From Methylococcales bacterium (lineage in GTDB: Bacteria; Pseudomonadota; Gammaproteobacteria; Methylococcales; Methylomonadaceae), in NCBI GenBank assembly GCA_028712795.1, contig JAQTPT010000013.1, forward strand, positions 1 to 64,000: a stretch of 64,000 nucleotides of DNA. The letters are read 5' to 3'. The notes beneath the pieces were generated by a model. It saw only the letters and a list, made by a program, of their open reading frames with translations. It was not told the origin of the DNA and did no database searches. The position numbers and the translations under genes were made by a program. Below, piece by piece: positions 10,114 to 18,798 of the stretch; within the stretch, counting starts at the first letter, position 1, and every line of letters begins with the position of its first letter.

Positions 10114-11403
10114 TTACTCTGCTTTGTAGATAGGCGTCGCCGCTATGCGGTCATCGATTTGCTTTGATAACGCTTGATAAGCGGGGCTATCAATAGACTG
10201 GTAGCGCTGTTTAAATTCAGCTTCGTTCATATGCTCGGGAAGGTCTCTGGGATCGGGCATGAAATCTGTGTAATCTTTAATTCCAGACATGGCTTTTTGA
10301 ATCTTGCGGGCATTTTCAGGTAATGACGTCGCCAATTCACCAAAGCGTGTACCGGCTTTGTCAGCAGCTAAATCGATAAAGCTGAAGCCACTCCCACCCG
10401 CCTGCGCATCACTTAATTCTTTTTCCTCCCCCGCAACTTTAGCGACCTGTCCATTTACAGAAGCGGTAAGAGCCGCAGAGCCGATGAAATGTTGGGCAAG
10501 ATCAATCCTTTTATATAAAAAAGTGGAGTAGCGTTTTTCAGTTGTTGGCTTTGATGTGGGTGTAGGCAGGAGCTTTTTGGTTTCCTTTTTATTAACATAA
10601 TCGTTAATGGCCATAATGACCATTTTGTTTTCTTCGATAGCGTTTTCTAATGTAGACCGTTGATAAGCCAGTTCAAACAGCGGCTTTAACAACTCGGCCA
10701 GTGACAAACGCCATGCGGGATCATGTTGGGTAATTATTTCGGCAAGTTTTTGCTGGTAAATGTTAAGTTTCGGATTATCACTGCTTTGAGTCAGGAAGTT
10801 TCGTGCTTGAGTTATGGTTTCAAGGCTTGGATAGTAAATAATTGTCATTTTTTCTGGTTCAATGTGAACGTATTTGATCGGGTGGGTTGCCAGAATGAAA
10901 TAATCATTCAACGATGTATACCTGATCGTTTTCTTAATAACAAAGGCTGCAAATCTCGACGGAAGTAAAAATTTTCCCACTTTAAACTTTGTGAGGCTCG
11001 GAAGTTCGTTAACGTTATCGTTGCCCAATCTAAAACTAACATTTAGATACTGTCCCAGGCTATTTTTGGGTAAAGTCATGGTGATTGTGAATCTCACGAC
11101 CTTAGGTTTCAGTTCAATTATGACTGCGCTTTTTCTGTAACGGTTTAACAAATAATTGGCGGCAAGATTGAGATCGGGCTGGGTTAACTCGATTACGCCG
11201 AGTTCGTCAGGTTTGGTTTTAGAGCCCTCATGAAGTATTTTTTTTGCCCGGGTAATGTCATCTCGGGTAAGCGTCCAGCCGACTGCAATATCAGGTTTGT
11301 CACTGACGCCAAAAAAAATCAGCAGCGTACATAAAACCGCCACTGCCCCCAGCAAAAACAAAAAACTGCGTAACAGGGTTTTCATAAAGATACGCTTATG
11401 CAA
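10114..11403 (-). CDS. Uncharacterised membrane-anchored protein co-encoded with Ppx
   Basis: This 429-residue protein has one N-terminal hydrophobic segment at about residues 9-31 (LLRSFLFLLGAVAVLC), consistent with a signal anchor. The remainder is probably periplasmic. A conserved-looking Gly-rich stretch, GGSGFSFIDLAADKAG, lies near residue 345, and the rest is polar and mixed alpha/beta. I recognise no enzymatic domain. The gene overlaps the end of the exopolyphosphatase gene by 8 bases, implying cotranscription. A second ATG six codons in (at 11385, MKTLLRS) is an equally good start and would remove the overlap. A link to polyphosphate metabolism is only a guess from context. Confidence 0.85.
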   Translation of the reverse strand: MHKRIFMKTLLRSFLFLLGAVAVLCTLLIFFGVSDKPDIAVGWTLTRDDITRAKKILHEGSKTKPDELGVIELTQPDLNLAANYLLNRYRKSAVIIELKPKVVRFTITMTLPKNSLGQYLNVSFRLGNDNVNELPSLTKFKVGKFLLPSRFAAFVIKKTIRYTSLNDYFILATHPIKYVHIEPEKMTIIYYPSLETITQARNFLTQSSDNPKLNIYQQKLAEIITQHDPAWRLSLAELLKPLFELAYQRSTLENAIEENKMVIMAINDYVNKKETKKLLPTPTSKPTTEKRYSTFLYKRIDLAQHFIGSAALTASVNGQVAKVAGEEKELSDAQAGGSGFSFIDLAADKAGTRFGELATSLPENARKIQKAMSGIKDYTDFMPDPRDLPEHMNEAEFKQRYQSIDSPAYQALSKQIDDRIAATPIYKAE

Positions 11404-12895
11404 ATTCGAGTTTTAACCCGGCAGATTTAAGATAATCGGCCTCCTGAATTAAATCAGCATGGGTTAGGGGTGACTGACTTAACCACATCCTTGGAAACGT
11501 TAAGTGAATTCTGGATTTTATAATGGCTATTTTAAAGTCAGGCATTTCATGTTCATGTCGATTGCGGTGGAGTAATACCGCCAGTCGCAACACAAGGGTT
11601 AGGTAAGGTGCGAAGGCATTCCAGGGTGATGGTAAATCGTTGAAAAGTGTCGGCGAAAATTTGCGCCGATGTGACCTTATGATTGATGCCAACAAAATTT
11701 GATCCTGATTGGAAAAGCCGGCTAAATCGCCATGTTCAATGATATAGGCGCTGTGTTTATGGTACTGGCTATGGGCGATATCAATACCAATTTCGTGCAA
11801 ATCGGCGGCCCAATCTAAAAATTGTACACAGTTTTCATCGTTAGCCCAACTGTATTCATCGCTTAACTGTTTCAGAATAACTGCAATAGTTTGTTTAATG
11901 CGAGCGGCGTGCTTTTTATCGGTGTGATATCGATCGGCAACCGACTGAACCGTCTCGGAGCGCATATCATGATTATAAATTCGCCCTAATAAATCTTGTA
12001 TGAGACCTTCGCGTAAGGCCCCATCAGCGACCGTCATTTGGTCAATGCCCAAGCTTTTAAATGTGGCATAGACTATAGCTACACCGCCTGCAAATACCGG
12101 CAGACGATCCGGATTAAGTTCCGGCAAGTTAAGTTCGTTAATATGATTACACTGGCTTAGATGAGCGGCCAGTTTCTCAAGTCCTTGCCAGGTTATGCCA
12201 TTATTGCTCCAGCCTCGGGTTTGCAGAACCTTGGCAATTGAACGTAAACTGCCGGATGCGCCAATGGCTTCATCCCAGTTGTTACGTTGAAATTTTCTCT
12301 GGAACGGCTCCAGTTTCTGTTCGGCAAACAGGGTTGCCTGGTTAAAAGCGTATTTGGAAAGATGTCCTTCTTTAAAAAAGTTATTACTGACTGAGACACA
12401 ACCCATGTGCAAGCTTTCTTTTTCTTTGGGCGTGTCACCAGTGCCTATGATGTATTCGGTACTCCCGCCGCCAATATCCATAACCAGGCGCAAGTTAGCA
12501 TTGCTGCTCAAGCTGTACGCCACGCCCAAGTAAATCAGACGGGCTTCTTCTATGCCTGAAATTATATGGATGGGATGATTTAACGCTTGCTCGGCTTTAA
12601 TTAGAAATTGCCCTGCATTTTTAGCGGTACGCAGGGTATTGGTGCCCACAATTCGTACACTGTCATCCGGGATATCGCGTATTCTTTGGCCAAACCTTTC
12701 CAAACAGGCCAGTGCTCTATTTTGTGTGCCCTCATCCAGGACATTATTTGCGTCCAGGCCCGATGCCAGTCTGACCATTTCCCTAAGCCGGTCGATTGTT
12801 TGTAATTTGCCATTGCTCAGGCTGCAAACAATCATGTGAAAGCTGTTAGAGCCCAAGTCTACGGCGGCAACGATTTCAGGTGGTTTGTTAGGCAC
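11396..12895 (-). CDS. ppx: Exopolyphosphatase (Ppx/GppA family)
   Basis: This 499-residue phosphohydrolase of the ASKHA fold should release phosphate from the ends of polyphosphate, or convert pppGpp to ppGpp. The N-terminal phosphate-binding motif AAVDLGSNSFHMIV and the second glycine-rich motif VMDIGGGSTEYI are present. The C-terminal part is the HD-like helical domain (DWAADLHEIGIDIAHSQYHKHS). The length of about 500 fits gammaproteobacterial Ppx better than short versions. Sequence alone does not separate Ppx from GppA. An unknown anchored protein follows in the same transcript. Phosphate uptake genes lie further upstream in the window. Confidence 0.93.
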   Translation of the reverse strand: MPNKPPEIVAAVDLGSNSFHMIVCSLSNGKLQTIDRLREMVRLASGLDANNVLDEGTQNRALACLERFGQRIRDIPDDSVRIVGTNTLRTAKNAGQFLIKAEQALNHPIHIISGIEEARLIYLGVAYSLSSNANLRLVMDIGGGSTEYIIGTGDTPKEKESLHMGCVSVSNNFFKEGHLSKYAFNQATLFAEQKLEPFQRKFQRNNWDEAIGASGSLRSIAKVLQTRGWSNNGITWQGLEKLAAHLSQCNHINELNLPELNPDRLPVFAGGVAIVYATFKSLGIDQMTVADGALREGLIQDLLGRIYNHDMRSETVQSVADRYHTDKKHAARIKQTIAVILKQLSDEYSWANDENCVQFLDWAADLHEIGIDIAHSQYHKHSAYIIEHGDLAGFSNQDQILLASIIRSHRRKFSPTLFNDLPSPWNAFAPYLTLVLRLAVLLHRNRHEHEMPDFKIAIIKSRIHLTFPRMWLSQSPLTHADLIQEADYLKSAGLKLEFA

Positions 12896-13035
12896 AAGTT
12901 ATCCAGTTTTGTCTACGAAGCGTGCTGATATCTGATAAAATCAAACGGTTTTTGCGGTCCATTTACGCTTTTAGTATGGATCCGGCTTGTGTAATTTAAC
13001 TTATTTAAAGGCTTCCGTTAAGTGTTAGTTTCAAT

Positions 13036-13965
13036 ATGAATGCATTATCTATTCGTAACCTTCAAAAAACATATAATAATGGTTTTGTAGCTTTAAAGGG
13101 CATTGATCTTGATGTGGAGGAAGGTGATTTCTTTGCATTGCTTGGCCCCAATGGCGCCGGAAAATCAACCGCTATAGGCATTATCAGTTCGCTGGTCAAT
13201 CCATCCAGTGGTTCAGTAAGTATTTTTGGCCATGATTTAAAAACGGATCGATCGCGCGCTAAAAGTTGCTTGGGACTGGTGCCGCAAGAGGTTAATTTTA
13301 ATCAATTTGATACCGTTAAAAGCATTGTCTTTAATCAGGCGGGTTATTACGGAGTGCCACGTAAACTAGCACTGCAAAGAACAGAACGCTGTCTTAAGCA
13401 GATGGATTTATGGGATAAGCGCAATACGGTTTCCAGGCGTTTATCCGGCGGCATGAAGCGCAGGGTCATGATTGCCCGCGCCATGGTGCATGCGCCAAAA
13501 TTGTTGATTCTTGATGAGCCGACTGCCGGTGTCGATATAGAAATTCGCAGGAGTATGTGGAAAATGATGCAAGCCGTTAATGAGCAGGGTACGACTATCA
13601 TTTTAACCACCCACTATCTGGAAGAAGCGGAAAGCCTGTGCCGCAATATCGCTATCATTGATCAGGGATTGATAGTCGAAAACACGGATATGGCAGGTTT
13701 ACTGGCGAGGCTTCATATTGATCATTTTGTTCTGGATCTGGCGGAACCTATAGACAAGGTTCCTGTTATTGCCGGCTATCAAATTGAACGCATAGGGGAC
13801 AAAGTGCTTAACGTCGCCGTTCCCAAAGAAATGGGCCTTAATCAATTATTTAGCCAGTTAAGCGCGCTCAATATCAAGGTCATCAGCCTGAAAAACAAGA
13901 GCAATCGCCTGGAACAATTATTTATGGATTTAATCGACTCAAAACCCGCAGATACTAAACAATGA
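13036..13965 (+). CDS. yadG: ABC transporter ATP-binding protein (YadG-like)
   Basis: This 309-residue ATPase has Walker A GPNGAGKST, signature RLSGGMKRR, Walker B LLILDEPTAGVD and the H-loop TTHYLEE. The arrangement is that of the ABC-2 exporter subgroup that includes YadG and NodI. The C-terminal 80 residues form the regulatory tail typical of this subgroup. The stop overlaps the permease start by four bases (ATGA), so the two subunits are translationally coupled. The exported substrate is unknown. The symbol reflects similarity to E. coli YadG and not a proven function. Confidence 0.9.
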   Translation: MNALSIRNLQKTYNNGFVALKGIDLDVEEGDFFALLGPNGAGKSTAIGIISSLVNPSSGSVSIFGHDLKTDRSRAKSCLGLVPQEVNFNQFDTVKSIVFNQAGYYGVPRKLALQRTERCLKQMDLWDKRNTVSRRLSGGMKRRVMIARAMVHAPKLLILDEPTAGVDIEIRRSMWKMMQAVNEQGTTIILTTHYLEEAESLCRNIAIIDQGLIVENTDMAGLLARLHIDHFVLDLAEPIDKVPVIAGYQIERIGDKVLNVAVPKEMGLNQLFSQLSALNIKVISLKNKSNRLEQLFMDLIDSKPADTKQ

Positions 13966-14726
13966 ACTATTCCATTGCGCTAAGAACGCTTGTGACCAAG
14001 GAGGTTTTTCGTTTTATCCGTATCTGGCCGCAAACATTATTACCCCCCGCGATTACTACGGCGCTGTATTTTTTAATTTTCGGCAAGTTGATTGGCGACC
14101 GCATTGGGATCATTAATGGCGCTACTTATATGGATTATATCGTTCCGGGTATTATTCTGATGTCGGTCATCAGCCATGCCTATTCCAATGTCGTTTCGTC
14201 CTTTTTTTCGACCAAATTTCAACGCAATATTGAAGAATTGCTGGTTGCCCCCGTGCCCAACTGGGTGATTCTTGGAGGTTATGTAAGCGGCGGCATTATA
14301 AGGGGGTTATTAGTCGGCTTGGTGGTCACATTGATTTCCCTTTTATTTGCGGATATTGCCGTCAATAATCCGCTCATCACCTTATCCGTCGCCGTACTGA
14401 CTGCCACGTTATTTTCTTTGGCCGGTTTTATTAATGCGGTGCTTGCGGAAAGCTTTGACGATATTTCCATTATCCCCAACTTTGTACTCACGCCATTAAG
14501 TTATCTGGGGGGTGTTTTTTATTCAGTTGATATGCTGCCAGGCGTGTGGCAAACGGTTTCCAAGGGCAATCCTATTTTGTATATGATTAACGCTTTTAGA
14601 TACGGATTCATAGGCGTGACGGATATTAATATTCAGTTGGCCTACATAATCACCGGCGGATTTATTGTGACATTGACGTTAATTAGTCTGTTTTTATTGC
14701 ATAAAGGCATTGGCATTAAAAATTAG
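13962..14726 (+). CDS. yadH: ABC-2 type transporter permease (YadH-like)
   Basis: This 254-residue inner-membrane permease has about six predicted transmembrane helices. The ABC-2 family signature near the C-terminus, LSYLGGVFYSVDMLPGVWQ followed by NPILYMINAFRYGF, is typical of YadH. It overlaps the preceding ATPase gene by four bases and would form a 2+2 exporter with it. The substrate cannot be read from sequence; polysaccharide or drug export has been suggested for relatives. Confidence 0.9.
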   Translation: MNYSIALRTLVTKEVFRFIRIWPQTLLPPAITTALYFLIFGKLIGDRIGIINGATYMDYIVPGIILMSVISHAYSNVVSSFFSTKFQRNIEELLVAPVPNWVILGGYVSGGIIRGLLVGLVVTLISLLFADIAVNNPLITLSVAVLTATLFSLAGFINAVLAESFDDISIIPNFVLTPLSYLGGVFYSVDMLPGVWQTVSKGNPILYMINAFRYGFIGVTDINIQLAYIITGGFIVTLTLISLFLLHKGIGIKN

Positions 14727-14822
14727 AGGGGCAATACCCTTTCGATAAATGTAATTTTTTCAGACAAATGCATTGCAAATCGTTATCATAAGCAGTTTTT
14801 TAATAACGAATAAGGTTTTATC

Positions 14823-15302
14823 ATGCAAGTAGCTGACAATATGGCTGTTTCTATCCACTACACCCTGACTAATGATGACGGTGAAGTGCTTGATAGCTCA
14901 ATAGGTGACGAGGCGTTAGTTTTTCTACAAGGTAGCGGAAACATCATTTCCGGTCTGGAGAACGCCTTGGTCGGCAAAGTTGCCGGTGACAAATTCAATG
15001 TGCGCATTGCCCCTGAAGATGCTTACGGCGAACTCATGGAGGATATGATTCAGGTGATTTCACGGGATATGTTTGAAGGCATCGATGATATTGAAGTCGG
15101 AATGCAATTTCATGCGGATGTCAGTTCCGGTTCCGGTGTGGTCACAGTGGTCAGTATTGACGATGACAACATCACTATTGATGGCAATCATCCGTTAGCA
15201 GGATTGGCATTGACGTTTGATGTGGAAGTTATTGACGTAAGGGCTGCTACTGAAGAAGAAGCCGCACATGGACATATCCATGGTTCCGGTTGCCATCATT
15301 AA
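14823..15302 (+). CDS. slyD: FKBP-type peptidyl-prolyl isomerase, SlyD-like
   Basis: This 159-residue cytosolic isomerase and chaperone has an FKBP domain (VSIHYTLTNDDGEVLDSS near the start). The insert-in-flap domain lies at about residues 70-125, and HPLAGLALTFDVEV closes the fold. The end is a short metal-binding tail rich in histidine plus one cysteine (HGHIHGSGCHH). The tail is much shorter than in E. coli SlyD (196 residues). Known relatives help nickel delivery and protein folding. A plausible ribosome site (AATAAGG) lies about 10 bases upstream. The gene is monocistronic. Confidence 0.92.
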   Translation: MQVADNMAVSIHYTLTNDDGEVLDSSIGDEALVFLQGSGNIISGLENALVGKVAGDKFNVRIAPEDAYGELMEDMIQVISRDMFEGIDDIEVGMQFHADVSSGSGVVTVVSIDDDNITIDGNHPLAGLALTFDVEVIDVRAATEEEAAHGHIHGSGCHH

Positions 15303-15330
15303 ACTCTCCGGTTATAGTTGGAAACCTTTA

Positions 15331-15357
15331 CAGTGAAGCATTTGAAATGTTTCACTG
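15331..15357. terminator. Candidate terminator hairpin downstream of slyD
   Basis: A 12-bp stem (CAGTGAAGCATT with AATGTTTCACTG, one G-T pair) with a 3-base loop sits 29 bases after the slyD stop. No clear T-run follows, so intrinsic termination is uncertain. Confidence 0.4.
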
Positions 15358-15580
15358 AATTGAAAAATTTGGCCCTATAGCTTCCCGGATAAATAACTTC
15401 GACACTTACAGATAGACTCTGATCGCTTAATTTTTCGGTTTTTGCAATTTATGGTACGCGCGTAGCGTATCCTCACTAAAAACCGAAAATATAGCCGCTA
15501 ACTGAAAAAAATTAAACAGAGCATTGCAGCAATCAAGTTGAATGTGTCACCATCGATAGGAACGCATATAAAATAACTTA

Positions 15581-15735
15581 GGCAAGTTCATCGATAAGCT
15601 CTGGAAGAACAGTAATCGTATTCCGAGAACAGCCAAACAATTCTGCGATATAGCTGGCTCAACCATAAGTCAGCTTCAATGCCTCAATTCCTGAGTACAA
15701 TCGCTTATCTTTTTCGGAGCAGATGGCTATTTATC
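15581..15735 (-). pseudogene. ISAzo13-family transposase N-terminal remnant
   Basis: Read on the minus strand, this stretch gives SEKDKRLYSGIEALKL, an in-frame TGA at 15659-15661, then SYIAELFGCSRNTI. This matches the conserved N-terminal helix-turn-helix of ISAzo13-type transposases as I remember the family (SEKDRRxYAxxEALKLGxGGISYIAxLLGCSRxTI). Only about 50 codons survive out of roughly 400 and no start codon or downstream catalytic region remains. It is a decayed fragment and not an active element. Confidence 0.7.
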
Positions 15736-15935
15736 GTACCTTAAAAGTGAACCCGGCACCCGGGAAAACTTTTAAATAAGACACTGAAACCAGACTGTAT
15801 TTTTCAAGGAGTAGCGCCAAATGAAGATTTTATATGGCACGACGCCTTATTTTTAAATGGATATTAATTGTAAGTGCTAAAAATGGGTTAAGGCCATATT
15901 TTACTCGAAACGCGCGAATAATTTCGATTGGCTTT

Positions 15936-16430
15936 TTAGTAAAGTGGTTCTAAATTGGATAATTCAATATCGCCAGAAACGATACCGTTGTCGTTAGTCA
16001 TGAATTGAATATGACACTGATCGGCGTGTGTGCCATCGGCGGCCGGCAAGCCTATGACAATTTGTCCCTTGTAGGCATAAGGAACAGCGGTTGTCTTGGA
16101 TGCTTTGTAATTTGTAAGCAAAGACGTTATTTTGACTTTCATTTCTCTACCGGATTCACAGTAATTTTTTAGCATTTTCTGATCAGCTACCTGTTCTATC
16201 TTCTTTATTTCTTGCTGCTCTCTTTGTACCGGTTTAATTTGTTCCTCCTGCTTTTGGAGAGAAGCCTTTGGGTTCTCCGTACCAAGAGTCCAACCGTAAC
16301 CCGGAAAGATAAAACATCCTATCAATGCCGCTATCACTGTTTTCAAAATTTTTGCCCTGTAACCATAAATCCTTTCTGAAAGCGCTTGTTTTGGTTCACT
16401 CAGTATGCTCTGTTCCTTTTGTATTTTCAT
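15936..16430 (-). CDS. Uncharacterised membrane-anchored small protein
   Basis: This 164-residue protein is of unknown family. A basic, polar N-terminus of about 27 residues precedes one hydrophobic segment at about 29-47 (ILKTVIAALIGCFIFPGYGW). This suggests a single-pass anchor or uncleaved signal. A Lys/Glu/Gln-rich, probably coiled-coil stretch follows at 55-85, then a small globular C-terminal domain with two cysteines. It lies between the transposase scrap and the TIGR03118 gene, in a region that looks accessory. Function cannot be inferred. Confidence 0.75.
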   Translation of the reverse strand: MKIQKEQSILSEPKQALSERIYGYRAKILKTVIAALIGCFIFPGYGWTLGTENPKASLQKQEEQIKPVQREQQEIKKIEQVADQKMLKNYCESGREMKVKITSLLTNYKASKTTAVPYAYKGQIVIGLPAADGTHADQCHIQFMTNDNGIVSGDIELSNLEPLY

Positions 16431-16548
16431 AGTCTATGATCTTCTCATTAGTAATGGTTTCATTGTTATCACCGGAAGCGATTTAATCCTGGTATAAGGA
16501 GGGACGATTTTTATGCCTGAAATTTCGGCAGTTTATGCTTATAACCTC

Positions 16549-17733
16549 TTATTCGCTGTTGCCCTTCTGTTCTACGGCTGTTAGCTTTCCGAAGAGGCCG
16601 TTCGCCTCATCATTTGGTCCGGCCGTGAAATAAAGCTCGTTCAAAGCGCCGGATTTTAAATTCCCGCCACCAAAGCTGATTGCCCAAAGTCCATCAATTA
16701 CGAGAGGGTTGGGCTTATTGTTTGCATCTAATAGAGAGCCCACGAAATGTCCGGAAACTGGATTGAAGGCATTAATTTTGCCGTCACCGAAATTACCGAT
16801 TAACAAGCGATGGCTGAAGGTGCCGAAATCGCTTGGTGCCATTGCGATTCCCCAAGGAGCATTCATCCATGGACCATGCTGGAGACTTAGCAACTTGTGT
16901 CCATTCACGTCGAAGACAACCACCCGTCCGAGCCCCTTACCGGCCGTTTCGTCCTTAGCTCCGGCTTGTTTTTTCGCAAACGTAACGACGAGATTTCCAC
17001 CGACATTTTGGATATTGAAAGGAACATAGCTGCCATTCTTGTTTATACTGGAAGCATCTTTATCGAAATCATGGTCATCGAGTCTGAACGCATGTTCATC
17101 GAGATGAATGCGATTGAAAGCACCGTCGAATACTTCAACTTTTCCGCTTTGAAAATTTGTAGCGTACAAGCGTGAACCTTTCCTTGTTTGAGCGATGGCG
17201 CAACCTTTGTAAATGGCCTTCCCACTGCGATTGACAGCAATTACTGCGTTTGTCGCGTTCACCTTAGGATTCCAACCGGAGATGGTGCCGTCCTCCGTCA
17301 CGAAAAGGAAGATTGCCTTAGCCTGTGTGCCCCCCTGTTGCTGTTGGATCATGAATTCCGACGTGTAGTTGAATACTGTTCCGGTTGGAGCCGATGTACC
17401 TGATTTGCCGGGTGGTGGTATAGTTACGACCAGTGTCTGAGGAGCACCGTCGAGATCGTACAGAGTTGAAAGACCGGTGCCGTTGTCTGAAATCCACCAA
17501 GGGCTCGCAGAGGATCGTGACAATCCCCAAGCATTGACCAAGTTGGGGTCTAAATGCTTTGCCGTAGGTGCAACATCTGCCGTGAGATCGGTTCGTGTGT
17601 ACTGATGCCCGAACCCGGCCACAGAAAAAGTTATTGCAAACAGTGTCACTATTATCTTGGAGCAAATACAAAGGCGGCTTTTCTCAGCCAACAATGCACT
17701 GGAATCCAGCGGCAATAAGGTTTGAATATTCAT
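16549..17733 (-). CDS. TIGR03118 family exported protein
   Basis: This 394-residue secreted protein of the TIGR03118 family is of unknown function and probably adopts a beta-propeller-like fold. The family opening is clear after a signal segment: YTRTDLTADVAPTAKHLDPN and LVNAWGLSRSSASPWWISDN, then GTISGWNP and PFNIQNVGGNLVVTFAKK. I chose the ATG at 17731-17733 because a strong AAAGGAG ribosome site lies at 17741-17747. An in-frame upstream start (17763) has no such site. A hydrophobic stretch (IIVTLFAITFSVAGFG) about 30 residues in acts as signal peptide. It is isolated among pseudogenes. Confidence 0.88.
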   Translation of the reverse strand: MNIQTLLPLDSSALLAEKSRLCICSKIIVTLFAITFSVAGFGHQYTRTDLTADVAPTAKHLDPNLVNAWGLSRSSASPWWISDNGTGLSTLYDLDGAPQTLVVTIPPPGKSGTSAPTGTVFNYTSEFMIQQQQGGTQAKAIFLFVTEDGTISGWNPKVNATNAVIAVNRSGKAIYKGCAIAQTRKGSRLYATNFQSGKVEVFDGAFNRIHLDEHAFRLDDHDFDKDASSINKNGSYVPFNIQNVGGNLVVTFAKKQAGAKDETAGKGLGRVVVFDVNGHKLLSLQHGPWMNAPWGIAMAPSDFGTFSHRLLIGNFGDGKINAFNPVSGHFVGSLLDANNKPNPLVIDGLWAISFGGGNLKSGALNELYFTAGPNDEANGLFGKLTAVEQKGNSE

Positions 17734-17912
17734 GGTAATTCTCCTTTCGAATTTTATTAGCAAATTAAAAGAGACAGTTCATAGAAACTGATAATGTTAT
17801 TTATCGTGCTGTGTTTCAGAAATAACAAATCCACACCAAATACGCTGCTTATATCATAATAGAAATACAAAAGCTAGAACTACAATTTTTATTAACCCGG
17901 CAACAGGACATT

Positions 17913-18017
17913 TTAATTTTCCGGATATGGAGCAATGGCTCGCCTTCCCCCGTACGGATTTTGCCAGTAGTTGGGCGCATATCCCGGATAGGCTTTGAAA
18001 AAGGGGTGGATTTGAAA
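17913..18017 (-). pseudogene. Possible C-terminal gene fragment, unassigned
   Basis: On the minus strand this frame reads FQIHPFFKAYPGYAPNYWQN followed by PYGGRRAIAPYPEN and a stop. The Tyr/Pro/Asn/Gly-rich composition looks like the tail of an envelope or secreted protein. No start codon or upstream portion is present. It may be a remnant or chance. I cannot name a family. Confidence 0.25.
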
Positions 18018-18158
18018 GCCGCTTTCAGCCTTTACACACCAATACCCCGGCTTTCAGATGCCTGCCGCGCGCAGCGAGCGCTGAAAGTTGCATTGACTTT
18101 AATCTGCCTGTGGCGTTAACACAAACGCATCCAGATCGGCCGAGTTGGCGGACATCAG

Positions 18159-18660
18159 CTAGGCCGCTTCCGCCCGCTTTGCAAGAAGCAACGGCGTTAC
18201 CTGCGCCAGCCAGCTATTGAGCCGTTCATCGGTTAAACGCGGTTGGCCTCGTTGATCCCAACACCAAGCCAACAAACTGATTGTCAATCACCGAATCGGG
18301 GAACTGGAATTGATAACCTTCGGTACTCCAACGCCCAACCCTATCGGCACCATAGGCGTAGAAGACCCTATATAACCGGAGAAGTGAACTGGCGATACGT
18401 GACGCGTAGCGTTCCAAATGCCCTAAGCCAAACAAAGCCACCCGTTTTCCGGAGAGATCGACGCCATCCAAATGAGGGACAAATCCTGCCCAATTGGTTT
18501 CCTCGCAGCCTACTGCCAGTCCAGGCAAGTCGCCAACACAATAGTTGGGCGTGCCTGGAATCAAGGCACTGTATTGCAGTAACTCATCGACACGGGTTCG
18601 GCGAATTCAACTCAATAATGTCATCACCAAACTTGATGCCAGCAACAAAACGTCGCCGGC
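18159..18660 (-). pseudogene. Flavodoxin pseudogene (frameshifted, 5' truncated)
   Basis: Three minus-strand frames together spell most of a long-chain flavodoxin. The first has KFGDDIIELN. After a shift it continues RVDELLQYSALIPGTPNY, DLPGL, VALFGLG, VGRWSTEGYQFQF and FVGLVLG. A second shift gives LTDERLNSWLAQVTPLLLAK and a stop at 18159-18161. The FMN phosphate-binding loop (TGNT-type) and the start codon are missing. At least two frameshifts separate the parts, so no functional protein can be made. Flavodoxins donate electrons, for example to nitrogenase. The match is to family motifs I recognise. Whether an intact paralogue exists elsewhere is unknown. Confidence 0.85.
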
Positions 18661-18699
18661 GATGATTGGATTGTTGTAACTACTTGTCAACTAATCGTT

Positions 18700-18793
18700 C
18701 AAAAGTCTTTTAACATTTATTAAAGTGACAAAATGCTTGAAGTAAGCTGGGTATATGAAGTTGACTGCACTTTATTTTGTTAAAAGACTTTTG
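18700..18793. repeat. 94-bp element with 16-bp terminal inverted repeats, copy 2
   Basis: The ends CAAAAGTCTTTTAACA (18700-18715) and TGTTAAAAGACTTTTG (18778-18793) are perfect reverse complements. A second inner pair, TAAAGTG (18721-18727) with CACTTTA (18768-18774), and a central GCTTGAAGTAAGC hairpin add to the fold. It is collinear with copy 1 at 9959. Its right end lies 5 bases beyond the stop codon of the neighbouring minus-strand gene, and the repeat similarity runs through that stop codon. Confidence 0.78.
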
Positions 18794-18798
18794 TTCAC

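Larger units (their letters stand above)
15303..15935. other. Intergenic region with hairpins and a transposase scrap
   Basis: After the slyD hairpin there is a long inverted repeat, TTTTCGGTTTTT near 15432 pairing with AAAAACCGAAAA near 15478. The short palindrome TACGCGCGTA lies between the arms. Then comes the ISAzo13-like remnant (15581-15735), listed separately. The remaining 200 bases show nothing coding that I can recognise. Confidence 0.6.
17734..18798. other. Gene-poor region with pseudogene remnants
   Basis: This stretch of about 1 kb contains no intact gene. It holds a short C-terminal-like fragment (17913-18017), a broken flavodoxin gene (about 18159-18660) and copy 2 of the 94-bp inverted-repeat element (18700-18793). 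Several CTTTCAG repeats occur between 18020 and 18090. Open frames on the plus strand here (for example 18243-18665) are shadows of the flavodoxin remnant. Confidence 0.65.

Noticed and set aside
18243-18665. 140-residue plus-strand open frame
   Set aside because: It is the antisense shadow of the flavodoxin remnant, whose motifs read on the minus strand.
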